A DNA stretch of 64,000 nt from Acutalibacter muris (GTDB taxonomy: Bacteria > Bacillota > Clostridia > Oscillospirales > Acutalibacteraceae): positions 3,658,001 through 3,722,000 of the forward strand of contig NZ_CP021422.1 of NCBI RefSeq assembly GCF_002201475.1, read 5' to 3'. Both the position numbers and the translations under genes were made by a program. Of this stretch, positions 8,070 through 17,356 are shown in pieces. Numbering within the stretch: the stretch's first letter is position 1; each line of letters starts with the position of its first letter. The notes under the pieces are model-generated. The model had not been told where the DNA came from, made no database searches, and saw nothing but the letters and a program-made list of their open reading frames with translations.

Positions 8070-8770
8070 CAAATATCATTGAGATTAAGGGCGATCCTGC
8101 CAGGGTCAAAGCTCTGTTTGAGGCTGTCAAAAGCGATGAATATGGCCTCGGCTCCATTGATTTCAACAAACTGGTGCCTATGCCGCCGGAGTTGGATATT
8201 GAGGAAGGGAGCCGCACAGACCGCGGTCTGAAAGCATACAAGGACTTCATCGAAGTCTACACCTTTAACGGCAAGAAGGAAAACTTCGACTTGCTGAATA
8301 TCCCCGAAAAGTCAGAGCAGGCATTTCTCCGGGTGCGGCCTGATATCGACCGTACCGCCTGGGATTTGGGCAGGCAGGCGTTTCAAAACAAGCAAAAGTA
8401 TGGCATCACCAGTTGGTACGACTGGCGCATCAAAAACTGGGGTACGAAGTGGAACGCTTACGGCTACGAGGACGGCGTCCAGTTTGACGGCAAATCTCTG
8501 TGTTTCCTGACGGCCTGGTCTCCGCCAACACCGATCGTGGCGAAGTTGGCTCAGTTGTATCCCGACCTGGATTTTACCCATCAGTGGGCCGACGAGGATA
8601 TCGGGTACAACTGCGGCGAGGTGGAATATCACAACGGCGCGCCAGATGGTGAATTCTTTCCCGTTGGGCAGGAGGCTGTCGACTATGCCAACAGCCTGTG
8701 GGAAAACGATGGGCTGGAGGAAGATGAGGAAATGGACGAGGAAGAAAGTATGGGAGGGCTGAAGTTATGA
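8054..8770 (+). CDS. YubB/Api92-like ferredoxin-fold domain protein
   Basis: The 238-residue protein starts at the ATG at 8054 (GGAGGTC 5 nt upstream) with MPNHITNIIEI, then WYDWRIKNWGTKWNAYG and LTAWSPPTPIVAKLAQLYPDL, the hallmarks of the DUF1281/Api92-like ferredoxin-fold family on plasmids and phages. The name refers to fold only; no iron-sulfur cysteines are present. Acidic C-terminal tail. It overlaps the methyltransferase end and the next gene (ATGA), so it is translationally coupled. Confidence 0.75.
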   Translation: MPNHITNIIEIKGDPARVKALFEAVKSDEYGLGSIDFNKLVPMPPELDIEEGSRTDRGLKAYKDFIEVYTFNGKKENFDLLNIPEKSEQAFLRVRPDIDRTAWDLGRQAFQNKQKYGITSWYDWRIKNWGTKWNAYGYEDGVQFDGKSLCFLTAWSPPTPIVAKLAQLYPDLDFTHQWADEDIGYNCGEVEYHNGAPDGEFFPVGQEAVDYANSLWENDGLEEDEEMDEEESMGGLKL

Positions 8771-9153
8771 GTATCAAGCATATCACGACCAACGACCTGT
8801 GCCACATGAGAAACACCGAGGGGTTGGTTCTCCAGGGCTGCGGCGGTGACCTGCGGGAGTGGGTGGACGGCATCAACGAAATGCTGACCGAGGAAGGTAT
8901 CCTGCGGGACGGCAGTAAGTTCAGTGACTGTTTGGCTTTTGAGCATGACGGGCTGACCTGCCTCCTGTTCCCCTTCGAGGGGGTCAACGTGGATATGGGC
9001 CGGTTGGCAATCTGGCGGCTGAAAACACATGACTCCTTCGGCGGCACCTGGCTGTCTGACTACGTGCCGAATCGTCTGGGCGGCTTTGAAAGCTCACCAT
9101 TAGAAGAACCCGTAGAAACCGAGGACATGGATGGCGGGCTGTCCATGAAATAA
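8767..9153 (+). CDS. Conserved ICE protein of unknown function
   Basis: 128 residues, overlapping the previous gene by ATGA. The stretch GLVLQGCGGDLREWVDGINEMLTEEGIL followed by GLTCLLFPFEGV is characteristic of small ORFs next to Dcm/Dam methyltransferases on Clostridial ICEs. No catalytic motif or membrane segment is visible and I cannot assign a function. A strong terminator follows. Confidence 0.65.
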   Translation: MSIKHITTNDLCHMRNTEGLVLQGCGGDLREWVDGINEMLTEEGILRDGSKFSDCLAFEHDGLTCLLFPFEGVNVDMGRLAIWRLKTHDSFGGTWLSDYVPNRLGGFESSPLEEPVETEDMDGGLSMK

Positions 9154-9168
9154 GAATATCACAAATTT

Positions 9169-9214
9169 AGGCCGGTATCAATCGTTCAGAAAGCGATTGG
9201 TACCGGCCTTTTTT
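9169..9214 (+). terminator. Intrinsic terminator
   Basis: AGGCCGGTATCAATCG pairs with CGATTGGTACCGGCCT (one G-T wobble) and is followed by TTTTTT, closing the first ICE operon. Confidence 0.9.
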
Positions 9215-9257
9215 CGTTTTCTGGACGATTTCCGGCATGGAAAAGAGATGATGATGT

Positions 9258-10163
9258 ATCAAATCGCCGGTATCTTGGGTGGGCAACAAAGCGCCCATCC
9301 TCCCCATTATCTACAGCCTGTTTCCCTTGGAATATGGCCGGTTTGTGGAGGTGTTCGGCGGCTCTGGGAGCGTGCTGCTGGGCAAGCCTCCTGACTCTTT
9401 TGAGGTGTACAACGACTTCGACCGCAATCTCACAAACCTGTTCCACTGCATGAAAGAACGGACGATGGCGACTATCCGGGAGTTGGGGTTTTCCAACCTC
9501 AATTCCCGCGCGGATTTCCAGGCTATCAAGAAGTTTTTTCAACATGAACAATTCGATGACAGATTCCTGGAAGAAGAAATGGAAATGACGGAAATCTTGT
9601 TCCCACCGCCAGCGGCAGAGGAATTGCAGGCCATCCGGCAGCGCATCACCAAGGATTACGACGTGCGCCAGGCGGCTATGTACCTGAAGTTACTGCGATA
9701 TAGCTACTCCAGCGGAAAGAAATCTTTCGCCTCCCAGCCCTTCGACTTGCGGCGGCTGTTTGGCCTTATTCAGCAACTGGAGAGCAGATTGGCCAATGTG
9801 GTAATCGAAAATCAGGACTTTGAAACGCTCATCCACCACTATGATAGGCCTGACACCTTCTTCTATCTCGACCCGCCGTACTTCTCCACAGAGGATATGT
9901 ACGCTGTGGAGTTTGCCTGGGCAGATCATGTTCGGCTGCGGGACACGGCGGCGAATATGCAGGGCCGGTTTCTGCTGTCCTACAACGATTGTGCAGAGAT
10001 TCGAGAGTTGTACGACGGATTCCCCATTTTTGATTTCACCAGAGTCCACTCCATGGCTCAGCGGTATGAGGCCGGGAAGGAATTCAAGGAACTGCTCATC
10101 GGCAACTACGACCTGTTCGAGAGAGAAAAATCCAAGCCCGCTCAAATGAAATTTGAAATATAG
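9258..10163 (+). pseudogene. D12-class (Dam-like) adenine-N6 DNA methyltransferase with disrupted start
   Basis: The protein has the SAM motif FVEVFGGSGSVLLG and the catalytic YLDPPYF, plus YNDFDRNLTNLF, all typical of D12-class adenine methyltransferases. The conserved N-terminus IKSPVSWVGNK is encoded from 9258, but no start codon stands in that frame: the triple ATG at 9248-9256 is one base out of frame. Deleting T9257 would give MMMIKSPVSWVGNK. Translation could still begin at the GTG at 9279, losing nine residues next to the SAM site. Likely a one-base insertion (mutation or error). Confidence 0.8.
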
Positions 10164-10175
10164 GATGTGATTATT

Positions 10176-10427
10176 TTGAAGAATGAACAATTTATTCTGG
10201 TGTCCGTGCCCCTGGAGATGTTCCTGGAGGCAGGCATCAGCACGGAGAGCATCATTCAGGTGAGTGCTCGAGAGGGGAAAATCATCCTCGATACCCCGGA
10301 CAGCACCGAGGATTATGTCTGCGACCGGGATTGCGATAACTGCCCGCTTAATGCTGTCCCCTGCGAGTTTGATTGCAAGGGCTGCCCCTGCGAGGCCAAC
10401 TGCGATGGAAGGGGGGTGGACGAATGA
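10176..10427 (+). CDS. Small protein with AbrB-like start and Cys-rich tail
   Basis: About 83 residues from TTG 10176 (AGGA 10 nt upstream; a GTG at 10167 is closer to the SD than usual). The N-terminal half, VSVPLEMFLEAGISTESIIQVSAREGKIIL, resembles the swapped-hairpin AbrB/MazE-type DNA-binding fold. The C-terminus has eight cysteines in CDRDCDNCPL, CEFDCKGCPCEANC, likely a zinc- or iron-sulfur-binding module. It overlaps the next AbrB-family gene by ATGA. The pair could be an ICE regulator. Confidence 0.55.
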   Translation: MKNEQFILVSVPLEMFLEAGISTESIIQVSAREGKIILDTPDSTEDYVCDRDCDNCPLNAVPCEFDCKGCPCEANCDGRGVDE

Positions 10428-10768
10428 AAAAGCTGCTGCGCATTTTGGGCAAGCGAGGGCGTATCACCATCCCCTTTGAAATCCGGCAGCGGGTGGGGTT
10501 TGTCTACAACGACGTGCTATCTTTCACCGAGAGTGAAGATGGGCGGTCGGTGGTTATCCGCAGGGAGAAGCTCTGCGATGACTGCCGGGGCAAGACCGTG
10601 AGCGCTATGGCGGATGACAGGACTATGTTGCTGGAACTGCTGGATTCGCTCCCCACGGAACTCAAGAAAGCAGCTTTTGTGCAGCTTTCGGAAAGTCTCG
10701 GCAGGCTGCCCAAGAGGGAAATTCGAACTGGACCGCCGCGCATCCGGGAAGCGGAAACGCCCATGTGA
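10424..10768 (+). CDS. AbrB/SpoVT-family DNA-binding protein
   Basis: 114 residues starting at the ATG overlapping the upstream stop (GGAAGGGGGG upstream). KRGRITIPFEIRQRVGFVYNDVLSF is an AbrB-type dimeric DNA-binding domain (about residues 8-33), followed by CDDC and a helical tail. Such proteins act as transition-state or toxin-antitoxin-like regulators; no toxin gene lies next to it. It probably regulates this ICE. Confidence 0.7.
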   Translation: MKKLLRILGKRGRITIPFEIRQRVGFVYNDVLSFTESEDGRSVVIRREKLCDDCRGKTVSAMADDRTMLLELLDSLPTELKKAAFVQLSESLGRLPKREIRTGPPRIREAETPM

Positions 10769-10927
10769 TTGGAGGTGTTCGCGTATAAAATCAATCCGCG
10801 CTCCGCCCAGATCGTGGGGCATTTCTGGCTGAATCTTTGTTGCATATTTATTCGGATTTGGTCTGGACTTTTCGGAAGTTTATGGTATGCTTGTGGTCAA
10901 GAAAAACTCCAAGAAAGGATGAAATCC

Positions 10928-11704
10928 ATGAAGAAAATCTTGACCGCTATTATAGCCGCCGCCCTGCTGGTCAGCAGCGCCGGGTGCCAGGTACAACAGC
11001 CCCAGGCACCACATTCAGAGCCGGAACCCGCGCCCCAGGCGCTCATCTTGAATGTAGCCTCGCCCAACGATACCAGTGAGGAACGCATTTACACGAGCGC
11101 TGTCATAGAGCAGATCACAGCTGGCCTCAAGGTTAAACTGGATACGGCAGATAAGAAGAAAGTGGAGCCAAAAGCCTCCCCTGCCGCCCAGCGGAAAGAG
11201 GTGCAGGAGTCGGAAAAACAGCCAGAAAATCCTGCCATAGAGTCAAAAGCAGCGACAGCAACTCCCACTCCCGAACCGCCTGCCACCGAGCCTGACGCCT
11301 ACCTGAAAGTCACCGTAAGGGCAACTCCCACCCCGCCGCCAGCGGCTACTACTGCGCCGACTCCTACACCGGAGCCGCCAGTCCCCACTCCCGCACCTGC
11401 CGGGCCTACCCCTGCCCCGGCAGAACCCACACCGGAGCCGGTCATAGAGGAACCCACCTTCGACATCGGCTACTGGATCGGATACGCCCAAAGCTGCGCG
11501 CAAGGGTTGGGCCTGCGGCTGGAAAGCAGCGCGGTGGACTGCTGGGATAACCCCATCGGGGCCGGGCCGCACAGTACCTGCCTGGAGAGGGACATCAGCA
11601 GCCGATTGAATAGATATGCAAACGACCCGGATATCACCGATGTGTGGGTGTGGTACGAATCCACCGGGAACAACACCTACAACATCTATATCGGGTACGC
11701 ATGA
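10928..11704 (+). CDS. Lipoprotein with Pro/Thr-rich stalk
   Basis: 258 residues from the ATG at 10928 (AAAGGA 8 nt upstream; the longer frame includes promoter DNA). Signal sequence KKILTAIIAAALLVSSAGC ends in a lipobox with Cys about 19. Residues about 110-185 are a repetitive TPTPEPP/TPAPA stalk spanning the wall, and the C-terminal 80 residues form a compact domain (DIGYWIGYAQSCAQGLGLRLES...) with two cysteines and many aromatics. Probably a surface-exposed factor expressed with the adhesin that follows. Function unknown. A promoter TTGGTC-17-TATGGT lies at about 10859-10887. Confidence 0.7.
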   Translation: MKKILTAIIAAALLVSSAGCQVQQPQAPHSEPEPAPQALILNVASPNDTSEERIYTSAVIEQITAGLKVKLDTADKKKVEPKASPAAQRKEVQESEKQPENPAIESKAATATPTPEPPATEPDAYLKVTVRATPTPPPAATTAPTPTPEPPVPTPAPAGPTPAPAEPTPEPVIEEPTFDIGYWIGYAQSCAQGLGLRLESSAVDCWDNPIGAGPHSTCLERDISSRLNRYANDPDITDVWVWYESTGNNTYNIYIGYA

Positions 11705-11729
11705 TAACAAAAACTTAACACTAACACCA

Positions 11730-11762
11730 AGCGCACTGTGAAACCACGGTGCGCTTTTTTTG
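11730..11762 (+). terminator. Terminator between lipoprotein and adhesin genes
   Basis: AGCGCACTG/CGGTGCGCT hairpin with one mismatch followed by TTTTTTT. Confidence 0.7.
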
Positions 11763-11791
11763 ATGCCCAAAAGGGCAGAAAAGGAGAGAAT

Positions 11792-14700
11792 ATGACGTCT
11801 ACTGTTAAACGGAAAAGCATGGCGCTGGTCATGGCACTGCTTCTGTGCTTTTCCATGTTCGTCAGCTTCGGAACTACGGCCCAGGCCGCTGGAGAGCGCT
11901 CGGAAATCTATATGGTGAGCTTCCCCCGTGACGCGGAAAGCAACCGCGACCATTGGGACCGGGACAACCTCCAGTTCATGAACGGTTGGTATATGGAGGC
12001 TTATGATATGTTCGCCACCTTTGCCGTTGGCTCCCATGAGGGCAAGGTGGCGTATTGTATTGAGCCGGGTACACCCATCGACAACGCCCACACGTTTACC
12101 GCCAAGGACGAAACATTTTGGGACAACTATCCGTCCTCGCTCAACAAGACTATCGACGCGGACACTATCAAATCCCTGATTGGGCGCATCCTGCAGTACG
12201 GCTACACCGGCAATATTGATCCCACCTGGGTATCTCAGAACAGCGCCGCAGCTGACAAGCTGGCACACGTTTATGCAACCCAGCTTCTGATTTGGGAAAC
12301 TATCGTTGGCGAGAGGGATGAGCAGTTTGCTCACGTCAGCACCGGCGGGAAAAATCCTGTGCTTGATTTCATCAAGCCTGGGCATCCTCTGCGCTCCCGG
12401 ATCATGGACAAGTATAATTCCATGGTCACCAGCGTCCAGAATCACAGCAAAGTGCCGTCCTTCATGGCGAAAAGCCGGGGCAAGGCTCCCACTATTGAGT
12501 TGGAATGGGATGGCAACCAGTACACTGCCAAGCTCACCGATGACAACAAAGTGCTGGGGAACTACAATTTTACCTCTGACTACACTGCAATGAAGTTCAC
12601 CACCAGCGGCAACGTACTGACCATCACCAGTCCCACAGCTCCTACTGGTGATGTAACCGTCAGTGCCAGCAAAAAGGACTCTAAGCGCATGGGCCTGGTT
12701 GTGTGGGATGACGGCTCCTTCGGCCCCGGCGTTGGGCAGCAGAACACGGTCACCTACACCCAATCCGTTACCGACCCTATTGCCGCCTATCTCAAGCTGA
12801 ACGTGTCCTACGGCTCCGCAAAGATCGTCAAGACCTCTGAGGACGGCAAAGTGGAGGGTATCACCTTCCGCATCACCGGCAGCAGCATCGACCAGACCGT
12901 CACCACCAACAGCCGTGGCGAGGTGCAGATCGACAACCTGCAGCCGGGAGAATACACCGTCACGGAGCAGGTGGATGGCGACTATGTCCCCCAGGAGCCG
13001 CAGAAGGTAACTGTGCAGGCCGGACAGACGGCGACCGTCAGCTTCAATAACAGCTTGCAGAAAGGCTCCCTGACCGTTACCAAGAATAGCGAGGACGGCT
13101 TGAATTCTGGTGTTCGTTTCCACTTATATGGGACTTCCAGTATGGGCGAAACTGTGGATCTGTACGCCACTACCAACATCTCTGGTGTAGCGCAGTTCAC
13201 CGATGTGCCTATTGGCAGCGGGTACACCCTGGAGGAAGTGGATACGGCTGTCCGCTATGTTGTACCCGCCACTCAGACTGCCAATATTGAGTGGGAGAAG
13301 GTTACCAATGCCACCTTCCGCAATGTCCTCAAGAAGTTTAATATCACTCTTAACAAGGTGGACGGCGAAACAGGCACTCAGCAGGGCGACACCACTTTGG
13401 CAGGCGCTGTGTACGGCGTGTATAAGGACGGCGAGTTGGTGGACACCTACACCACAGATTCTGACGGACATTTTACCACCAGCTACTATGTGTGTGATTC
13501 CGGTTGGACGGTTCAGGAAATCACTCCCAGCGAGGGATATCCGCTGGACGAAACCTCCTACCCCGCGGGCGCTGATCCCAAACAGTATGAGGTGGAATTC
13601 AACTCGGCCCCGGCTCTCACCAGCCCTGAAACCGTGCAGAAGAGCAAAATCACGCTCATCAAGCATTGTGACGATGGATCCACGCAGATCGAGACCCCGG
13701 AGGTGGGCGCGGAGTTTGCCGTATTCCTGAAGTCCTCTGGCAGCTATGACAGCGCCAAGGAGTCCGAGAGGGACTACCTGGTTTGTGACGAAAACGGCTA
13801 TGCGGAAACCAAGCTGCTCCCCTATGGTGTGTACACCGTCCGTCAGACTAAGGGCTGGGACGGGCGCGAGCTCATGAAGGATTTTGACGTGTTCATCAAT
13901 AAGGACGGCGGCGTATACCGGTATCTTATCAACAACGCGCCGTTCACCAGCTACGTCAAGGTCATTAAGACCGATTCCGAGACCGGAAAGGCTATCCCCT
14001 ATGCCGGGGCCGGGTTCCAGATTTACGACCCCAATGGGCAGCTCGTCACCATGCGGTTCACCTATCCGGCGGTGACGGAAATCGACACCTTCTATACCAC
14101 CACAGATGGCACCCTCATTACCCCAGAGGTTCTGCCCTACGGCACAGGCTACTCCCTGGTGGAAGTGCAGGCTCCTTACGGCTATGTGCTGAACTCTGAG
14201 CCTGTTTATTTTGACATTACCCCTGCTGGCTCCACAGAGGTAAGTGATGTCACCGTGGTAGAAGTAGAGCGGCCCAATATGCCGCAAAAGGGCGCCATCA
14301 GCATTACCAAGCAGGGCGAGGTATTCTCCTCCGTGACAGCTCTGGGCGGCGCGGCCACCGATGAGGACGGCAATGAAGTTGAACTCCCTGTCAGCTATCA
14401 GCCTGTCTATGAGGAAAAGCAGTTGGCTGGCGCGGTCTACGAGGTAACCGCTGCCGAGGATATCGTCACCCCGGACAGCACCCTGCGCTATTCCGCAGGC
14501 GAGGTAGTTGCCACCCTTACGACCGCCCAGGACGGCCCTGTTGCCACTGAACCCCTCTACCTGGGGAAGTACCTGGTGCGGGAGATCAAGGCCCCGTTTG
14601 GCACGGTTCTGGACACGGAAACGCATACTGTGGAGTTGACCTATGCTGGGCAGGAGGTAGAGATCACCGAGACTGGCGCCACCCTGCACGACGACCGGCA

Positions 14701-16246
14701 GAAGATAAAAATCAACCTGGAGAAGGTGTTAGAGCAGGACGAGCGGTTCCAGATTGGGATGAACGGCGAAATTGCCACCGTGCAGTTTGGCCTGTACGCC
14801 AGCGAGGATATCACCGCTGTAGATGGCTCCGTTATTCCTGCCGATGGGCTGATTGAGACCATTAACTGTGCGGAAGATGGTTCCATAGTGTTTGCCACCG
14901 ACCTCCCTCTGGGCAGCTATTACGTCAAGGAGATCAGCACCGACAAGCATTATACCCTGCCCGATACTGTGTACCCCATTGTGTTCGAGTATGCCGGGCC
15001 AGATGTTGCGCTGGTGAAGGTTGCCCTGAACGACGGCGAACCTATCACCAACGAACTCATCTACAGCAGCATCAAGGGCCTGAAAATTGACCGGGAGAAT
15101 CAGGAAACCATCGCCGGTGCGCTGTTTGGATTGTTCCGCCCGGATGCACTGCAATTCACTTCCGAGACCGCCATACTGACATCTACCTCAGATGAGAAAG
15201 GCGTGTTCAGCTTTGAGGATGTTCCTCTGGGAAATTGGATCGTCCGGGAACTGCAGCCTGCCGAAGGGTATCTTCCCAATACCGACATCCACCATGTCCA
15301 GGTAGAGCGCGACGAGCAGATTGTTGAAATCAACGTGGTAAATGACCGTATCCCGGAGCTGGGAACTACCGCCAACATCGGCGGCGAGAAGGAGGTAAAC
15401 GCCACCGAAATCTTTACCCTGGAAGATGTAGTGGAGTACACCCATCTGGTACCGGGCAAGGAGTACACCGTCAAGGGTGTGCTTATGGACAAGGCCACCG
15501 GCGAAGCGCTGAAAATCAATGGTGCAGAGGCGCGTTCTGAAACCGCCTTCACCCCTGAGAACCCCAGCGGTACGGTCACGGTTGTGTTTGAATTTGATTC
15601 CAAGTATATCAAGGCCGACACCGATATTGTGGTGTTCGAGAGTCTGTATCAGGAGGGCCGGGAGCTGGCAATCCATGCTGACCTGGAAGATGAAAGCCAG
15701 ACCGTGACCGTTCATGTGCCGGAGATCGGCACCCAGGCAACTATCGGAGAGGAAAAAGAGGTTACCATCGACGGGCCGATTACTATCGACGATGTGGTGG
15801 CGTTTAAGAATCTGACTCCTGGCAAGGAGTACAAGCTGGTGGGTGTCCTCATGGACAAGGCCACCGGTAATCCGTTCAAGGTTGGCGATAAAGAAATCCG
15901 TGCCGAGGCCACTTTTACCACTGAAAAGGCCGATGGCGAAACTGTAGTAAAGTTCACCTTCGACGGCAGCGGCATCACCCAGGCCACGGAAATCGTGGTG
16001 TTCGAAACGCTCTATCAGGGCGAGGTGAAGATTGCTGCTCATGAGGATATCAACGATGAAGGCCAGACTGTGAAGGTCGTGCCGGTCACTCCCGGCAAGC
16101 CCACCACGCCTAACCCCGGCAACCCGCAGACCGGCGACCGCTCCATTATGGGTTTCTGGATCGGTCTGGGCGCCATCGCGCTGGGCGGGTTGGCGGCTGG
16201 CATCATCATGTACAACAGAAAGAAAAAAGAGGATGGTGAGCGATGA
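11792..16246 (+). CDS. Giant sortase-anchored thioester/SpaA/VaFE surface adhesin
   Basis: 1484 residues from the ATG at 11792 (AAAGGAGAG upstream). A signal peptide (about 1-32, ending AQAA) is followed by a thioester domain: YCIEPG (about residue 87) supplies the Cys and TQLLIWE (about 162) the Gln. Then come about eight SpaA/CnaB-like domains (starting SAKIVKTSEDG, GSLTVTKNSEDG, FNITLNKVDGETG, SKITLIKHCDDG, VKVIKTDSETG, GAISITKQG, KIKINLEKV, KGLKIDREN) and two VaFE repeats (ANIGGEKEVNATE and ATIGEEKEVTIDG). The C-terminus has NPQTGD, a membrane helix and KKKEDGER, a sortase anchor. Such proteins bind host or bacterial partners covalently and are typical cargo of Clostridial ICEs, perhaps promoting mating contact. 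Confidence 0.92.
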   Translation: MTSTVKRKSMALVMALLLCFSMFVSFGTTAQAAGERSEIYMVSFPRDAESNRDHWDRDNLQFMNGWYMEAYDMFATFAVGSHEGKVAYCIEPGTPIDNAHTFTAKDETFWDNYPSSLNKTIDADTIKSLIGRILQYGYTGNIDPTWVSQNSAAADKLAHVYATQLLIWETIVGERDEQFAHVSTGGKNPVLDFIKPGHPLRSRIMDKYNSMVTSVQNHSKVPSFMAKSRGKAPTIELEWDGNQYTAKLTDDNKVLGNYNFTSDYTAMKFTTSGNVLTITSPTAPTGDVTVSASKKDSKRMGLVVWDDGSFGPGVGQQNTVTYTQSVTDPIAAYLKLNVSYGSAKIVKTSEDGKVEGITFRITGSSIDQTVTTNSRGEVQIDNLQPGEYTVTEQVDGDYVPQEPQKVTVQAGQTATVSFNNSLQKGSLTVTKNSEDGLNSGVRFHLYGTSSMGETVDLYATTNISGVAQFTDVPIGSGYTLEEVDTAVRYVVPATQTANIEWEKVTNATFRNVLKKFNITLNKVDGETGTQQGDTTLAGAVYGVYKDGELVDTYTTDSDGHFTTSYYVCDSGWTVQEITPSEGYPLDETSYPAGADPKQYEVEFNSAPALTSPETVQKSKITLIKHCDDGSTQIETPEVGAEFAVFLKSSGSYDSAKESERDYLVCDENGYAETKLLPYGVYTVRQTKGWDGRELMKDFDVFINKDGGVYRYLINNAPFTSYVKVIKTDSETGKAIPYAGAGFQIYDPNGQLVTMRFTYPAVTEIDTFYTTTDGTLITPEVLPYGTGYSLVEVQAPYGYVLNSEPVYFDITPAGSTEVSDVTVVEVERPNMPQKGAISITKQGEVFSSVTALGGAATDEDGNEVELPVSYQPVYEEKQLAGAVYEVTAAEDIVTPDSTLRYSAGEVVATLTTAQDGPVATEPLYLGKYLVREIKAPFGTVLDTETHTVELTYAGQEVEITETGATLHDDRQKIKINLEKVLEQDERFQIGMNGEIATVQFGLYASEDITAVDGSVIPADGLIETINCAEDGSIVFATDLPLGSYYVKEISTDKHYTLPDTVYPIVFEYAGPDVALVKVALNDGEPITNELIYSSIKGLKIDRENQETIAGALFGLFRPDALQFTSETAILTSTSDEKGVFSFEDVPLGNWIVRELQPAEGYLPNTDIHHVQVERDEQIVEINVVNDRIPELGTTANIGGEKEVNATEIFTLEDVVEYTHLVPGKEYTVKGVLMDKATGEALKINGAEARSETAFTPENPSGTVTVVFEFDSKYIKADTDIVVFESLYQEGRELAIHADLEDESQTVTVHVPEIGTQATIGEEKEVTIDGPITIDDVVAFKNLTPGKEYKLVGVLMDKATGNPFKVGDKEIRAEATFTTEKADGETVVKFTFDGSGITQATEIVVFETLYQGEVKIAAHEDINDEGQTVKVVPVTPGKPTTPNPGNPQTGDRSIMGFWIGLGAIALGGLAAGIIMYNRKKKEDGER

Positions 16247-16581
16247 AGAAGGTGTATATCTGCGCGCCCCTTTCGGGGGACGTGCAGGACAATCTAGAAA
16301 AAGCAAAACGCTATAGCGAATACGCACTGAGGTGCGGGGCGGCTCCGGTCACCCCGCATTTTTATGCGCTGTGTTTGGATGACAGCATCCCGGAGGAACG
16401 TGAGATGGGTATGGCTGCCGGGCTTAGTCTTCTGTGGTTTTGCGATGAGGTTTGGATGTTCGGTGACCAGACTACGGACGGCATGAGGGCAGAAATCAAG
16501 CTGGCACACAATCTCAATATCAAAGTTAGGATTATCAAGGAACACGAAATCAAAAAAGTGATAGGAGATGTTTCAGCATGA
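16243..16581 (+). CDS. DUF4406/nucleoside deoxyribosyltransferase-like protein
   Basis: 112 residues overlapping the adhesin stop by ATGA. KKVYICAPLSGDVQDNLEKAKRYSEYAL and VWMFGDQTTDGMRAEIKLAHNLNIKV fit the DUF4406/DUF7768 family, related in fold to nucleoside 2-deoxyribosyltransferases. Found often on phages and ICEs; the reaction is not known. It overlaps the next gene by ATGA. Confidence 0.75.
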   Translation: MKKVYICAPLSGDVQDNLEKAKRYSEYALRCGAAPVTPHFYALCLDDSIPEEREMGMAAGLSLLWFCDEVWMFGDQTTDGMRAEIKLAHNLNIKVRIIKEHEIKKVIGDVSA

Positions 16582-16910
16582 GAAAAAGATGGAAAAAGTT
16601 TTTGCTTTGCACTGTGTTCGCAGTGCTGCTGGTGCCGGTTCTGGCGGCTCCCGCCATGGCGACCGGCGATGTGGCAGGCGCTATCCAGAGCACCTGGACA
16701 ACAGCGCAGGGGCAGATCCGCACAGTTGTCGACAATGTGGTGTTCCCTGTAATAGACATGATTTTGGCGATTTTATTCTTCGTCAAACTGGGGACCGCTT
16801 ATTTCGACTACAAGAAGCATGGACAGTTTGAGTTCACGGCTCCGGCGATCCTGTTCGCCTGCCTTATCTTCATGATGACAGCCCCACTCTATATCTGGAC
16901 GATTCTGTAA
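16578..16910 (+). CDS. DUF3852-like small membrane protein (VirB2-like)
   Basis: 110 residues: signal sequence (about 1-29, cleavage near AMA-TGD) and two further hydrophobic helices (about 52-70 and 86-106) separated by YFDYKKHGQFEF. This layout matches the DUF3852 group and recalls VirB2/TrbC pilins of type IV secretion. It precedes the VirB6/TrbL-like gene, as expected in Tn1549-type conjugation modules. Confidence 0.65.
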   Translation: MRKRWKKFLLCTVFAVLLVPVLAAPAMATGDVAGAIQSTWTTAQGQIRTVVDNVVFPVIDMILAILFFVKLGTAYFDYKKHGQFEFTAPAILFACLIFMMTAPLYIWTIL

Positions 16911-16963
16911 AATTATACACGGAGTGGGAGGGGCAATGCGCCCCTCCTGCTTACATTTTATAG

Positions 16964-17356
16964 GTGGTGATTTCTATTTTTGATTGGTTAGGGGACATTC
17001 TCGGCGGCATCGGAAGTGCTGTCGGCGGGGTGTTTGATACGATTGGAGAGCAGGTCTCGGCGGCCATCTGGGACGCCATGATACGATGGTTTTACAACAC
17101 GATTTTTGACGCGGCCAGCGATTTCTTCACCATGATGGGCAACATGGGCGCGGATATCTTCGACCTGAACTGGGTCAGCGCGACCATATCCCTGTTTACC
17201 ATGTTCGGCTGGTCGCTGTTCATTGCTGGGACGGTGGTTGCTGTGTTCGACGTAGCCATAGAATACCAGACTGGCAGGGCCAGCGTCAAGACTACGGCAA
17301 TAAACGTCCTCAAGGGCTTCCGTGGCTTGGAATGTGGCTCCGGCCCTTCCCTATAG
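16964..17356 (+). pseudogene. VirB6/TrbL-like conjugation membrane protein, 3' truncated
   Basis: The first about 119 residues (WLGDILGGIGSAVGGVFDTIG, AAIWDAMIRWFYNTIFDAASDFF, ISLFTMFGWSLFIAGTVVAVFDVAIEYQTG and ending VLKGF) match the N-terminus of the TrbL/VirB6 mating-pore subunit of Tn1549-like elements, which is normally about 280-300 residues. After nt ~17322 the frame runs ten unrelated residues into the antisense of a nitroreductase gene. The start GTG at 16964 is uncertain. Confidence 0.75.

Larger units (their letters stand above)
4241..17325 (+). mobile_element. Left part of an integrative and conjugative element, truncated at ~17325
   Basis: All genes from 4526 to 17356 run in one direction with tight spacing and overlaps, and many belong to families seen mainly on Tn1549-like elements of gut Clostridia (ArdA-like protein, DUF4314, YubB-like protein, Dcm and Dam methyltransferases, VaFE adhesin, DUF4406, DUF3852, VirB6/TrbL). 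VirD4, VirB4, relaxase and integrase are missing. The block starts at a tRNA and ends inside the trbL-like gene, so it is a fragment rather than a whole element. Confidence 0.75.

Noticed and set aside
11243..16327. Long antisense reading frames of 380-630 residues opposite the adhesin gene
   Set aside because: They are shadows of a GC-biased repetitive gene: low-complexity, without ribosome sites or recognisable domains, and the plus strand has clear domain content.
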